Assembly: GCA_903904685.1 (NCBI GenBank)
Contig: CAIVDS010000114.1
Span: 1-64,000 of the forward strand
Direction of reading: 5' to 3'
Source: an uncultured Verrucomicrobiota bacterium
GTDB taxonomy: Bacteria; Verrucomicrobiota; Verrucomicrobiia; Opitutales; Opitutaceae
Length of the DNA: 64,000 nt
Below are positions 10,470 to 23,390 of this stretch, one piece after another. Position 1 is the stretch's first letter, and each line of letters starts with the position of its first letter. The notes under the pieces were generated by a model, which saw only the letters and a list, made by a program, of their open reading frames with translations, was not told the DNA's origin and ran no database searches. Both the position numbers and the translations under genes were made by a program.

Positions 10470-11555
10470 TCACGGCGTGATCACCGGGTAGCTGCCCATC
10501 CACTTCACGAGCGGACAGAATTTCCGCAGCTCGGCGACGGCCTCCTTCATGGCGGCGTCCTCGTAGTGGCCGGTGACGTCGATGAAAAAATAATAGTCCC
10601 ACGGGCGACGTTTGCTCGGGCGCGACTCGATCTTGGAGAGGTTGATGCCACGCTCGCTGAAGGGTGAAAGCATCTTCAGCAACGAACCGGAATGCGACGC
10701 CGCCTCGTCACCGAGGGAGATGAGCAGGCTCGTCATATCGCGACCGCCACCGACGGGGCCGGACGGTTTTTTGCCAAGCACGAAGAAGCGCGTCGTGTTG
10801 TCGGCCTTGTCCTGGATGCCTTTGGCGAGCACCGGAACGTTGTAAAATTGGGCGGCAAGTTCACCGGCGATGGCGGCAACACCGGGCGTCTCCTTGGCAA
10901 TCTGCACCGCGCGGGTCGTGCTGGGCGCATCAATGAGCTGGGCGTGCGGCAGGTGGCGCTGAATCCAAAGGCGGCACTGCGCGAGCGCCGTGTCCTTGGA
11001 ATAGACCTTCTCGATTTTTTCCAGCGGCGTGGCCGAGATGAGCGCGTGGCTGATGTCGAGGTAGATTTGGGCGACGATCTTCAGGTCGCTTTCGGCAAAG
11101 CTGTCGATGGCCTCGCGCACGGAGCCCTCGGTTGAATTCTCGATGGGGATGACCGCATGATCGACCTCGCCCTTTTCCAAGGCGACGAAGATGTCCCCGA
11201 TGGTCGGCATCGCATGGTAATCAACGCTCGCGCCAAATTTCTTCATCGCGGCGGCGTGCGTGTAGCTCGCCTCCGGGCCAAGGTAGGCGATAAGCAGCGG
11301 TTTTTCCAAGGCGATGGCCGCCGACATGATCTCGCGGTAGATGGCCTGCAGCGCCTCATTTTTTATCGGCCCGTGGTTGAGCGCGGAAACCTTGCGCAAC
11401 ACGGCATCCTCGCGCTCCGGCACATAAATCTGGCTGCCGGAAGTGCGCTTGAGCTTGCCGATCTCGGCGGCGAGCGCGAGTCGGCTGTTGAGCAGCTCGA
11501 CGAGCTGGTGGTCATGCGCGTCTATTTTTTCCCGGATGGGTTGGAGCGGGTCCAT
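10470..11555 (-). CDS. pheA: P-protein: chorismate mutase / prephenate dehydratase
   Basis: AroQ-type N-terminus (IREKIDAHDHQLVELLNSR), then LGPEASYTHAA, IPIENSTEGSV, TTRFFVLG and C-terminal ACT-like domain. Confidence 0.95.
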   Translation of the reverse strand: MDPLQPIREKIDAHDHQLVELLNSRLALAAEIGKLKRTSGSQIYVPEREDAVLRKVSALNHGPIKNEALQAIYREIMSAAIALEKPLLIAYLGPEASYTHAAAMKKFGASVDYHAMPTIGDIFVALEKGEVDHAVIPIENSTEGSVREAIDSFAESDLKIVAQIYLDISHALISATPLEKIEKVYSKDTALAQCRLWIQRHLPHAQLIDAPSTTRAVQIAKETPGVAAIAGELAAQFYNVPVLAKGIQDKADNTTRFFVLGKKPSGPVGGGRDMTSLLISLGDEAASHSGSLLKMLSPFSERGINLSKIESRPSKRRPWDYYFFIDVTGHYEDAAMKEAVAELRKFCPLVKWMGSYPVITP

Positions 11556-11558
11556 GGC

Positions 11559-12473
11559 TTAGGCGGAAGTTTTGTCTTCGGGCGTGGCGGGGTCGGAGGC
11601 GGGATGAGGCTCGGCGGCAATGTCGGCATGCGCGTGATGCTCGACCTCGACGGGTTCGAAATTCGGCGAAACGCCCTCCCCTTCCTCCAGCGGCAAACCC
11701 ATCTCAGCGTCGGCCGGAGGCGTGGCGTTTGTGGCGTTCTTGATCCACTCGTCGATCTGGCGCGGCGAAAGCACGTCGGAGGCGGGCAGTTCGACCAAGG
11801 ATTTCACCCCGACGAACTCCAAAAACTTGTCCGTCGTGCCGTATTGCAGCGGACGCCCCGGCAGATCGGCGCGGCCAACGATGTAAACGAGCTCGCGCTC
11901 GAGAAGTTTGCTAAGGCCGGCCTCGGCGGACACGCCGCGGATCGACTCGATCTCGCTTCGCGTGACCGGCTGGCGATAGGCGATGATGGCGAGGGTTTCG
12001 AGGGCCGACTGCGTGAGTTTCACCGGCGCAGGTTCGTCGCGCAGAATGCGAATCCAGCGGGCGAAACGCGGATGCGTGACGAGGCGGTAGCCGTTGGCGC
12101 CGTCGATGAGCAGGTAAATGTCGTTGGCCGCACGCAACTCGGCGGCGAGTTCGTCCATTGCCTCACGGATCTGCGCGGCGGTGATGAGCGAGGGCACATC
12201 TTGATAAAGTTCCTCGTCGGTTTCCGTGGGCGCGGCGACAACCGCCTCGGCGCCATCGTTGGCTGGCGAAGAAATCTCCTCGTTGGGAATCTCTATCTCG
12301 GCGGCTTCGAAGGGGGATTGTCCGCCCGCAATGGCCTGCGGTTCCGCACCGACAAGCGGCAGCGCGTTCTGGTCGTGGAAGCGCGTGAACAACGCCTGGA
12401 TGTCTTTGACCGAAATCGGCTGGCTCGACGAGAAGAGCAGCGCCTTGAGCACTTTTTTGAGATTAAACGCCAT
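11559..12473 (-). CDS. scpB: Segregation and condensation protein B
   Basis: KKVLKALLFSSSQPISVKDIQALF, LSQ/LTQSALETLAIIAYRQPVTRSEIESIRGV; adjacent to pheA. Confidence 0.92.
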   Translation of the reverse strand: MAFNLKKVLKALLFSSSQPISVKDIQALFTRFHDQNALPLVGAEPQAIAGGQSPFEAAEIEIPNEEISSPANDGAEAVVAAPTETDEELYQDVPSLITAAQIREAMDELAAELRAANDIYLLIDGANGYRLVTHPRFARWIRILRDEPAPVKLTQSALETLAIIAYRQPVTRSEIESIRGVSAEAGLSKLLERELVYIVGRADLPGRPLQYGTTDKFLEFVGVKSLVELPASDVLSPRQIDEWIKNATNATPPADAEMGLPLEEGEGVSPNFEPVEVEHHAHADIAAEPHPASDPATPEDKTSA

Positions 12474-12615
12474 GCGAATGAAAGACCGAAGTGATGCGGC
12501 CCGCGCGAGTTGACGCAACCCTGGAAATTACCGAACCACGGCCACCGACTCCGGCACCGCGACATGGGACTTGCCCGCGCCGCCTGCGACCCGTTTTAAT
12601 CCACGGTTTCCAACC

Positions 12616-14340
12616 ATGTGCTCCACGCCCCCGAACGCCACTCCCCGCCCCTATTCCGCCGTCGTCGTTGACGGCAACGACCGCGCTCCCGCCCGTTCCA
12701 TGCTGCGCGCCGTCGGTTTCACGGACGACGACTTCAATAAGCCCCAGATCGCCGTCGCCGCCTCCGCGAGCGACATGACGCCCTGCAACGTCCATCTCGG
12801 CGACCTCAGCGACCACGCCCGCAAAGGCGTCAACGCCGCCGGCGGCAAGGCCGTTTATTTCAACACCATCACCGTTACCGACGGCATCAGCATGGGCACG
12901 CAAGGCATGCGTTACAGCCTCGTTTCCCGGGACGTCATCGCCGACTCCATCGAGACCGCCGTGGCGGCTGAGGGCTTCGACGGGCTCGTCGCCATCGGCG
13001 GCTGCGACAAGAACATGCCGGGCGCGATGATCGCCATCGCCCGCCTCAACCGCCCCGCGGTCTTCGTCTACGGCGGCACCATCCTCCCCGGCTTCACCCC
13101 CGGCGACTGCGACCAGAAAAAGCCCCTCGACATCGTCTCCGTCTTCGAGGCCGTCGGCAAACACGCCAAGGGCGAGCTCAGCGACGCCGGCCTGAAGGAA
13201 GTCGAGTCCTCCGCCATCCCCGGCCCCGGCTCCTGCGGCGGCATGTATACCGCCAACACCATGGCCACCGCCATCGAGGCCCTCGGCATGAGCCTCCCCA
13301 ACAGCTCCGCCCAGCTCGCCATCGGCAAAGAGAAACGCGAAGACTGCGAACGCGCCGGCGCCGCCATCATGGCCATGCTAAAGACAGGTGTGAAACCACG
13401 CGACATCCTCACGCGCCACGCCTTCGAAAACGCCATCATGGTGTGCCTCGCCCTCGGCGGCTCGACCAATCTCATCCTCCATCTCCTCGCCATCGCCCAC
13501 TCCGCCGAGGTTCCCCTCACCCTCGAAGACTTCAAGGTCATCGGCGAAAAGATCCCGCTCCTCGCCGACGTGAAGCCCTTCGGCAAATACGGCATGAGCC
13601 ACCTCATCCGCATCGGCGGCATCCGCCCGATGATGAAGATGCTCCTCGACCGCGGCCTCCTCCACGGCGAATGCCTCACCGTCTCCGGCGAAACCGTCGC
13701 CGAGTCGCTCAGGAACGTGAAACCCTACGGCGCCTATCCCGCCGAGCAGGACATCATCCGCCCCTGGGGCCAGCCCATCAAAAAGGAAACCCACCTCCGC
13801 GTCCTCCACGGCAGCCTCGCCCCCGGCGGCGCCGTCGGCAAGATCACCGGCAAGGAAGGCCTCTACTTCAAGGGTCCCGCCAAGGTCTACGAAGGTGAGG
13901 AAGACGCGCTCCAAGGCGTCCTGCGCGGCGACGTCGTCAAGGGCGACGTCGTCGTCATCCGCAACGAAGGCCCCGTCGGTGGCCCCGGCATGCGCGAAAT
14001 GCTTTCGCCCACCAGCGCCATCGCCGGCCGCGGTCTCATCAAGGACGTCGCGCTCATCACCGACGGACGTTTCTCCGGCGGCTCGCACGGTTTCGATGTC
14101 GGCCACATCACGCCCGAGGCAGCCATGGGCGGCCCCATCGCCATCGTGCGCAACGGCGACCTCATCGAGATCGACGCGGTCAAGAACACCATCAGCCTCC
14201 TCATTCCCGATGCCGAGTATGCCGCTCGCATGAAAGCCTGGAAGCCGCTTCCCCCGAAGGAAACCCGCGGCGTTCTCGCCAAATACGCCAAGCTCGTCAG
14301 CACCGCCTCCGAAGGCGCGGTCACGGATAAATACCTCTGA
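12616..14340 (+). CDS. ilvD: Dihydroxy-acid dehydratase
   Basis: GGCDKNMPGAMIA, GSCGGMYTANTMA, TDGRFSGGSHGFDVGHITPEA. Confidence 0.97.
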   Translation: MCSTPPNATPRPYSAVVVDGNDRAPARSMLRAVGFTDDDFNKPQIAVAASASDMTPCNVHLGDLSDHARKGVNAAGGKAVYFNTITVTDGISMGTQGMRYSLVSRDVIADSIETAVAAEGFDGLVAIGGCDKNMPGAMIAIARLNRPAVFVYGGTILPGFTPGDCDQKKPLDIVSVFEAVGKHAKGELSDAGLKEVESSAIPGPGSCGGMYTANTMATAIEALGMSLPNSSAQLAIGKEKREDCERAGAAIMAMLKTGVKPRDILTRHAFENAIMVCLALGGSTNLILHLLAIAHSAEVPLTLEDFKVIGEKIPLLADVKPFGKYGMSHLIRIGGIRPMMKMLLDRGLLHGECLTVSGETVAESLRNVKPYGAYPAEQDIIRPWGQPIKKETHLRVLHGSLAPGGAVGKITGKEGLYFKGPAKVYEGEEDALQGVLRGDVVKGDVVVIRNEGPVGGPGMREMLSPTSAIAGRGLIKDVALITDGRFSGGSHGFDVGHITPEAAMGGPIAIVRNGDLIEIDAVKNTISLLIPDAEYAARMKAWKPLPPKETRGVLAKYAKLVSTASEGAVTDKYL

Positions 14341-14623
14341 GCCGAGTATTCCCGGATTTATACCCAAGGCGCTGCGCATGACACAGCACCTTTTTCGCGC
14401 ACTTCTCAGAACAAACGACCTCGCTGTATTCTTTCGGTTGATACCGGAGCAACGTGGTTTACGGCATGTGAGGACGGCCGGACATCCGGCGCCTTCCTCG
14501 TCATGCCCCACCTCGTCTCCTCATTTATCTCAACCGAAAATTGGTGAACACGGCCCGGGGAAAAGGTTCTTTCTCGCGTTTATCCGCTGAACGTGACGAA
14601 GAATCAAAAAATCGCCCACCGAC

Positions 14624-15907
14624 ATGCCGCGCAACTCCACTGATAAAATCATCGAGCTCATGGCTCCCGCCGGCTCGTGGGAATCTCTGTCCGCCGCGCT
14701 CAAGGCCGGAGCCGATTCCGTCTATTTCGGCGTTGGAAAAATCAACATGCGGGCGCGCTCCGCCAATAATTTCGAGGCGGGAGACCTCCGCGAGATCACC
14801 GCCAAGTGCCGCAAATTTGGCGCCAAGTCTTATCTCACCCTCAACACCATCCTCTTCGACGGGGAGTTGGAAGCGGCCACGATGCTCTGCCAAAAAGCCA
14901 AAAAGGCGGGCGTGGATGCCGTCATCGCGGCAGACCCGGCGGTGCTGCAAATCGCCCGCGCCGAGGGCCTGTCGGTCCATCTTTCCGTGCAGGCCAACGT
15001 CACGAACCTGGAAGCCGTACAGTTCTTCTCCGTCTTCGCCGACGTGATCGTGCTGGCCCGCGAACTCGGTCTCGACCAAATCCGCGGGATCATCGCCGGC
15101 ATCCGCGAGCGAAAGATTTTGGGACCGTCCGGACGGCTCGTGCAGATCGAGATCTTCGCCCACGGCGCACTCTGCGTGGCCTTTGCCGGAAAATGCCAGA
15201 TGAGCCTGTCGCTTTACGGGCCGAAGGCCTCCGCCAGCCGCGGCGCCTGTTTCCAGCCCTGTCGGCGCAACTACCTCGTCACCGACAAGGAGACTGGGAG
15301 CGAACTCGTGATCGAGGGGCACCAGGTTATGTCGCCGAAGGATCTCTGCACGCTGCCGTTTCTCGATCAGATCCTCGACGCCGGCGTGGCGGTCTTGAAA
15401 ATCGAAGGACGCGGACGCGCGGCCGATTACGTTTCGACGGTCGTGCGCGTTTACCGCGAAGGCATTGCGGCCTGGCAAGACGGCACTTTCCGCGCCAAGA
15501 GCGAGTCGGGCGAATGGATGGCGGAACTGAAGATGGTCTTTAACAGGGGATTCTGGGAAGGAGGGTATTACCTTGGTAAAACCCTCGGCGAGTGGACCGT
15601 CTCGTCGCAGCCCCAAGCGACCGAAAAAAAGGTTTTTTTCGGCAAAATCGTGAAATATTATCCGCGCCTCGGCGTCGCCGAAGTCCTCGTGCGCGGGGAA
15701 CCGATCTCGGTCGGTGATGACGTATGGATTCTGGGCGCCACAACCGGAGCCATTCGCACGAAAGTGACCGAGCTACGGATCGGTGAAGAAGGTGTTCCTG
15801 CCACACGGGCGGAAAAAGGCGTGATCGCCGCCTTCGCCGTGCCGGGGAAAGTCCGCGCGGGCGACCAGCTTTACCGCATCGTCACCACGGCGGGCGCGGT
15901 GCCGTAA
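14624..15907 (+). CDS. Peptidase U32-family protein (TrhP/YegQ-like)
   Basis: ELMAPAGSWESLSAALKAGADSVYFGVG, EIFAHGALCVAFAGKCQMS, CFQPCRRNY. Confidence 0.9.
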   Translation: MPRNSTDKIIELMAPAGSWESLSAALKAGADSVYFGVGKINMRARSANNFEAGDLREITAKCRKFGAKSYLTLNTILFDGELEAATMLCQKAKKAGVDAVIAADPAVLQIARAEGLSVHLSVQANVTNLEAVQFFSVFADVIVLARELGLDQIRGIIAGIRERKILGPSGRLVQIEIFAHGALCVAFAGKCQMSLSLYGPKASASRGACFQPCRRNYLVTDKETGSELVIEGHQVMSPKDLCTLPFLDQILDAGVAVLKIEGRGRAADYVSTVVRVYREGIAAWQDGTFRAKSESGEWMAELKMVFNRGFWEGGYYLGKTLGEWTVSSQPQATEKKVFFGKIVKYYPRLGVAEVLVRGEPISVGDDVWILGATTGAIRTKVTELRIGEEGVPATRAEKGVIAAFAVPGKVRAGDQLYRIVTTAGAVP

Positions 15908-15915
15908 CCGATGCC

Positions 15916-16674
15916 TTACTGAAAATACCCCTCCGCATGCATCACGCCGGAATCGCCATCGTCCATTTCCGACGCTTCACGGCAGGACTCGGGAAACGCC
16001 GGCTGACGCTGGACCCAGCGCACGGCGCACAGGTTGTTGATGAGCGCCTCGTGCAATGCCGAGCCAAAATCATAGGCGTGTCCGTCAAAACCCGCTTCCG
16101 CCACGGCTTGATCAATCGCCAGCATGACGGCAAACATCCGGCCACGAACCCGGGGGATATAGACGTCGATATCCTCGCGTCCGCTCGCAAGATTGGTGCG
16201 GCAGGCTTCGGCGTTATTGCTGTGGTGCGAGCGGCAGGCCTCGGGCCGCGCCCCGTAAATCGAGCAGCTTCCGTTGCGCAGCAGCACGCAGGGTGTTTTC
16301 AGCGCCGTTCGCCCGGCGTTGGAACGCCCGGCAAAGGCCTCGCGATGGGCGGCGGCCCGCGCGATCAACGCGTCAAGCTCCTCGGGCGAAAAATGCGTCT
16401 GCACATGCTGGGCTGCGATGAGCACCTCATGAGCCTGCACACCCACGGGGACATGGCAGCAGGCGTCGCAACCCGCGCGACACGCGACCATTCCCCGGGC
16501 ATCGGCGGGAGCCGATGCGAAGGCGCGGTCAAACTCCTTGTGCGCGCTGCTGATAGCCGAAAGGAGATCGGCCGGATTGCGTGTCTTGCGCAGCCGCTTC
16601 AGCACGGTGGCGCCGGTCTTTTCGAACAGGGTTTCTTCTTCCGGTGAAAATTGTGCACACATTAAACGACGCAC
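15916..16674 (-). CDS. YkgJ-family cysteine cluster protein
   Basis: CRAGCDACCHVPVGV...TPCVLLRNGSCSIYGARPEACRSHHS. Confidence 0.85.
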   Translation of the reverse strand: MRRLMCAQFSPEEETLFEKTGATVLKRLRKTRNPADLLSAISSAHKEFDRAFASAPADARGMVACRAGCDACCHVPVGVQAHEVLIAAQHVQTHFSPEELDALIARAAAHREAFAGRSNAGRTALKTPCVLLRNGSCSIYGARPEACRSHHSNNAEACRTNLASGREDIDVYIPRVRGRMFAVMLAIDQAVAEAGFDGHAYDFGSALHEALINNLCAVRWVQRQPAFPESCREASEMDDGDSGVMHAEGYFQ

Positions 16675-17145
16675 TCAATCTCAGGACCTGAAACATAACA
16701 AGGCCGACCGATGTATGTTTCCCTATAAAACAGGCACGCATTGATCGTAGTTTGTTAGAAGCTATCATGAAGTCTGGTCGAATAAATTTCTGAGCTAAGG
16801 CAGATGAAGGCGAACCAAGGGAGGCCGCCAGATTGGGAAACATCGGGGCACCGGGCCGGATGGCATCGCATATGCTATCACATGGTGTCGGCTGACCACA
16901 CAACCTGCCAAATCCTATGTCGTTTCTGAATACACACCGTCTGCACTGGGGCTCTCATGATGCACTGTCGGGTAATTTTCAGCTGCATCTGGACCTCATG
17001 ATCCACGAGGAAATCAACTTGTTTGTTCCTCTCCACGAGTCCGCCTTGTCGGCCTCGGCCGAACCACCCACCCAAATGCCGGGACAGATTGTGACGTTGC
17101 CTGACGACACCATGGAGCAACTCAGCCCGTGATGACCGCCTTCGC

Positions 17146-19909
<2,764 letters not shown>

Positions 19910-19942
19910 ATCATCGGGGTTTGGTGCCCGCGCCCGATTCGG

Positions 19943-20596
19943 CTAGCGCGGCACGGTCACGCCCAAAAATTCCAAGGGCGCCGTCTTATCGAGCAAAACA
20001 ATTTGGCCGCCCTTATCCATCTTGACCGCGAGATTGTTGACGCGGGCGATCTCCTTGATGAACGAGGCGAAATTCATGATCGATAACTCGCCCTTAAGCT
20101 GGAGCCTGGATGCCATATCCACAGGTTCGGTGCGGATTTCAAGGACGGTGCCACCAGTCGTCTTGGTTCCTGCGGCGGCCAGCCGGCGGTTCAAAAGCTC
20201 AAGCACTTCTTTGAACGGCGTATTGATGTAGGTTGAACCTTGCATACTGCCGGCATGGCTCAGGTTCTCCCACGTCGGGGCATCAAGCTCGCTCCACGGG
20301 GAGGCGGCCGCGCCCTTGTCCCCCTTCGCGGACGCACCCATCTCGGCCCGCTGACGCGCGACATAAGCCTGATCCTCCTTGGAAAAACCAGTGACGGCCA
20401 CGGTGAAAACCCGCCCGTCCTCCCGTTCGATCTTGATGCTGTTGGCGTCGGGCACGTCAAGCAGCCGGGCGGTGATCACCCGGCCGGAACTGTCGGCCCA
20501 CTTGCGGAAGGCCTGAGGGGGAGCGGCCTCTAGGAGGGTAAGACCGCTCATAAACTGGAGGGTAACCAAGCAAGCGAGAAGCTTGAATGATTTCAT
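19943..20596 (-). CDS. Secreted protein with SHD1-like (SLA1 homology) domain
   Basis: Signal peptide; RKWADSSGRVITARLLDVPDANSIKIEREDGRVFTVAVTGFSKEDQAYV. Confidence 0.65.
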   Translation of the reverse strand: MKSFKLLACLVTLQFMSGLTLLEAAPPQAFRKWADSSGRVITARLLDVPDANSIKIEREDGRVFTVAVTGFSKEDQAYVARQRAEMGASAKGDKGAAASPWSELDAPTWENLSHAGSMQGSTYINTPFKEVLELLNRRLAAAGTKTTGGTVLEIRTEPVDMASRLQLKGELSIMNFASFIKEIARVNNLAVKMDKGGQIVLLDKTAPLEFLGVTVPR

Positions 20597-20646
20597 GAGC
20601 GTTGATCAATTCAGGCGGGCACCCAGCACGGCAAGCCTGTTATTCG

Positions 20647-21855
20647 TCACCCGCAGGTCGCCCGCCCGTCCAACAAGGACGGATGCAAGGGGTCGCTCCA
20701 TGTGACGGTGAAACGATCCCGCCCGAAAACCACGGGCAGCCAGACATAGCCGCTGGTCATCAGATTTGTCGGACGCCAAACGTCGAACATCGCGATGAAG
20801 GCGCCCGGCTTGCCGTCGATGGGCAGGAGGCAGGTGCTTTGGCCGCCGAAAGTATGGTCGGCCCCCAAGGTGTATTTTCGGGGGATCCCCCCGACGGAGG
20901 GATAGCCGAGTTCCTTCCATTGGGATGGCGTCAGCTTGAGGGTCTCGCCGGTCGGGGCGTCCTCGATGCACGGGTTGCCCAGCTCCTTCCACGGTCCCCA
21001 GATGGAGTCGGCCACGGCGGAGCGCGCCGGGTTGGGCGCCCAGCCGGTGCAACCCGAACTGATCATCCAGTAGCGACCCTTGTGTTTGCAGAGGGCCGGA
21101 GCCTCGTTCCACTTGTACTCGAACAGGCGCACCCATTCCCCGGAATGGGAGAGGTAATCGTCGCTCAACCGCGAAAGGTGCAGGGTGCTGTTCTCTTCCG
21201 AGGCGAATAGGTGGTAGGCCTTCCCGTCGTCATCGACGAAGAGATTCATGTCGCGGGCCATCTGGCCGCCGTGAAAGTCCCGCGCCAGCAGGTTATGCTT
21301 GGGCGTCTCCGGGCTCGGACCGCCGCTGAAGGACATGCCCTTGAGCGCCTCGACCTCCTTGGGGCCGGCCTTCTGCGCCTCGGTCGCATTGATGGGCCAG
21401 GTGCCCGCGTCGGGTCGCTCGGAGCGGAGATAGACGTAAGGTCCGGTCGGCCTGTCGGCCACCGCCACCCCGCTGCGCGCCGCCTTGTAGCCCTCGCCGT
21501 TGAGTTCCAGGTGAAACCACAGCGCGAACTTCCGGGTCGTCGCGTTGTAGATCACCTTGGGCCGCTCGATGACGCACCCCTCGGTGATCTCGCTCCGCGG
21601 ATCTTTCACCCGCGCCAGGACGATCCCCTCGTCTTTCCAGTTACAAAGATCGGTCGAGGAATAGCAGCGCACCCCGGTCGCCTGCGGTTCCGTGCTGTTC
21701 GCGTCGCGGTAGCTCTCGCCGAACCAGTAATAGACGCCCCGGTGAAACATCACGCCGCCGCCGTGGGCGTTGATAGGAACACCGTTGTTGTCGGGCCAGG
21801 GCCGATCCTGAAAAATCGGGGATCGGGTATGCGTTGCCGGCGGTTCTTCGGTCAT
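20647..21855 (-). CDS. Glycoside hydrolase family 43-like beta-propeller protein
   Basis: INAHGGGVMFHRGVYYWFGESY...YSSTDLCNWKDEGIVL...RPKVIYNATTRKFALWFH; five-bladed GH43/beta-xylosidase style motifs. Confidence 0.7.
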   Translation of the reverse strand: MTEEPPATHTRSPIFQDRPWPDNNGVPINAHGGGVMFHRGVYYWFGESYRDANSTEPQATGVRCYSSTDLCNWKDEGIVLARVKDPRSEITEGCVIERPKVIYNATTRKFALWFHLELNGEGYKAARSGVAVADRPTGPYVYLRSERPDAGTWPINATEAQKAGPKEVEALKGMSFSGGPSPETPKHNLLARDFHGGQMARDMNLFVDDDGKAYHLFASEENSTLHLSRLSDDYLSHSGEWVRLFEYKWNEAPALCKHKGRYWMISSGCTGWAPNPARSAVADSIWGPWKELGNPCIEDAPTGETLKLTPSQWKELGYPSVGGIPRKYTLGADHTFGGQSTCLLPIDGKPGAFIAMFDVWRPTNLMTSGYVWLPVVFGRDRFTVTWSDPLHPSLLDGRATCG

Positions 21856-22529
21856 TTGCTCAACTCGGGACGGATGCGCGCGGCGAATACCTTATAGCCT
21901 TCGGCGTTCAGATGGAGCCCGTCCTTGGCAAAAAGCTCCGGGCGGGGTTGGCCATCGGGGCCGAGCACCATGTCATAGGTGTCGAGGTAGCGGAGATGGG
22001 GTTTGCCCTTGGTGTAGTCGGCCACGAGCGCATTCAGGGCCTTCTCCTTGTCCGCTTGCTTCCGGCGTGCGATGCTGGGAGTGAGCGACAAAAAGACGAT
22101 GTCTGTGTCGGGCAGCTTCGCGTGCACGGCGGCTGCGAACTCCTTGAAATCGGCGAACACCTGCTCGGCCGAGGCTCCTCGCGCGAGATCGTTTCCCCCG
22201 GAGCGGAGGTAGATGGCGCGGGGCTCGTAGGGGAAAATCACCCGCGAGGCGAAATGGGTGACGTCCGCGATCTCGGAACCCCCGAAGCCGCGATTGATGA
22301 CCGTGAACGGCGCGAAATCCTGCGCGAGCGTGGTCCATCGGGTGATATAGGAGGCCCCGGTGAAGAGGAGCGCTCCTTTGGGCGGTGGAGCGACCCGGTC
22401 GGCCTGCTCAAAGGCTGCGATATCTTTCTCCCACCGGGTGAAATTGTGCGACGTGTCGGCCCCGACAGCGGCGAGCCACGACAGGGGTAGAGCGACGGCG
22501 GCCCATAGAAATGCGGTGCTGGGTTTCAT
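21852..22529 (-). CDS. SGNH/GDSL-type hydrolase, secreted
   Basis: Signal peptide; LLFTGASYITRW, VINRGFGGSEIAD, YLRSGGNDLARG, KDGLHLNAEGYKVFA. Confidence 0.85.
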   Translation of the reverse strand: MKPSTAFLWAAVALPLSWLAAVGADTSHNFTRWEKDIAAFEQADRVAPPPKGALLFTGASYITRWTTLAQDFAPFTVINRGFGGSEIADVTHFASRVIFPYEPRAIYLRSGGNDLARGASAEQVFADFKEFAAAVHAKLPDTDIVFLSLTPSIARRKQADKEKALNALVADYTKGKPHLRYLDTYDMVLGPDGQPRPELFAKDGLHLNAEGYKVFAARIRPELSK

Positions 22530-22592
22530 GGGTGTTTTTCTTTCAGGGATTCATTCATGGATCAAACTCGCCGCGACCCCTTTGGCTTATCT

Positions 22593-22865
22593 TCATTTCT
22601 TGCGATAGGTTCTTGTGCAGGAAAATCCGAATAATCCTATGGCTGAAATAAAACAGAATGCGCTGCCAACTGTGGAAATCCGATCACTCCAATATGCATT
22701 TCTGGCATCTTCTGTATAATTTTTCTCTTTATTTCGTCCCACGATAAAATACCCGACTTCGTCTTTTCCCGGCGGATATTTTAGAAACGGCATAAGAAAT
22801 ATAATAAGTCCGAATCCAAGAATAAGCAGGGCGAAAGAAAGTGATAGCATATGTTGGGGCTTCAT
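22593..22865 (-). CDS. Small membrane protein of unknown function (two predicted TM segments)
   Basis: MKPQHMLSLSFALLILGFGLIIFLMPFLKYPPG...GSAFCFISAIGLFGFSC; start at ATG 22865. Confidence 0.5.
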   Translation of the reverse strand: MKPQHMLSLSFALLILGFGLIIFLMPFLKYPPGKDEVGYFIVGRNKEKNYTEDARNAYWSDRISTVGSAFCFISAIGLFGFSCTRTYRKK

Positions 22866-22980
22866 GTTTTGCCGATCAGAGTTTTTAGGCCAAAGGGGTT
22901 TGGTGATTTGGCTAAGACATGAGGAGGAGATACCACGCCAAAGGGGCGCGGCGAGTTTTATCAATCAGCTGCGGACACGG

Positions 22981-23301
22981 TCAGGACGACGGGCGGTCGA
23001 GGCGCACCAGGCAGTGGCCGAAGTCGATCTCAAACGTGCCGGGCGCCGGACGGAAGGCGGGAGTCAGCGAATACATCCGGCCATACACCGACTTCACTAC
23101 GCCGAGTTTGAGCATCAGCGCCATGTGATGGGAGGCCATGCCCCGCGACCGCCCCATCCGTCGCCCCAGCTCATTGACGGGCAGCACAGGCTCCTTGCAC
23201 AGCTCGCGCAGCGCGATCCATCGTTCCGTGCGGCCCAAGAGACTCGTGACTTGCTTCAGATTTAGCGCCGGTGCGGGGATTGTCGGGTTGGTTTCGCTCA
23301 T
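22981..23301 (-). CDS. Small winged helix-turn-helix DNA-binding protein, divergent from array 1
   Basis: LLGRTERWIALRELCKEPVLPVNELGRRMGRSRGMASHHMALMLKLGVVKSVYGRMYSLTP: ArsR/MarR-like wHTH. Confidence 0.75.
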   Translation of the reverse strand: MSETNPTIPAPALNLKQVTSLLGRTERWIALRELCKEPVLPVNELGRRMGRSRGMASHHMALMLKLGVVKSVYGRMYSLTPAFRPAPGTFEIDFGHCLVRLDRPSS

Positions 23302-23311
23302 AAGATGAAAA

Positions 23312-23324
23312 ATCGGCCTCCGAT
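23312..23324. promoter_or_regulatory. Palindrome upstream of the wHTH gene (candidate operator)
   Basis: ATCGG-CCT-CCGAT perfect 5-bp inverted repeat about 10 bp upstream of the wHTH start. Confidence 0.3.
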
Positions 23325-23390
23325 GGCCTGTTTTTGGGTAAAATCGACGTTTTTAGGGGTTCAGCACCTCATTTCGGGGTATTTTCGATG

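Noticed and set aside
14341-14623. Possible riboswitch or leader RNA between ilvD and the U32 gene
   Set aside because: Only a short GCCGGA-CA-TCCGGC palindrome was seen; no recognised riboswitch core.
16878-17132. Short ORFs in the ykgJ-engB intergenic region (both strands)
   Set aside because: Opposing overlapping frames, no motif and no clear ribosome site; could be remnants but not supportable.
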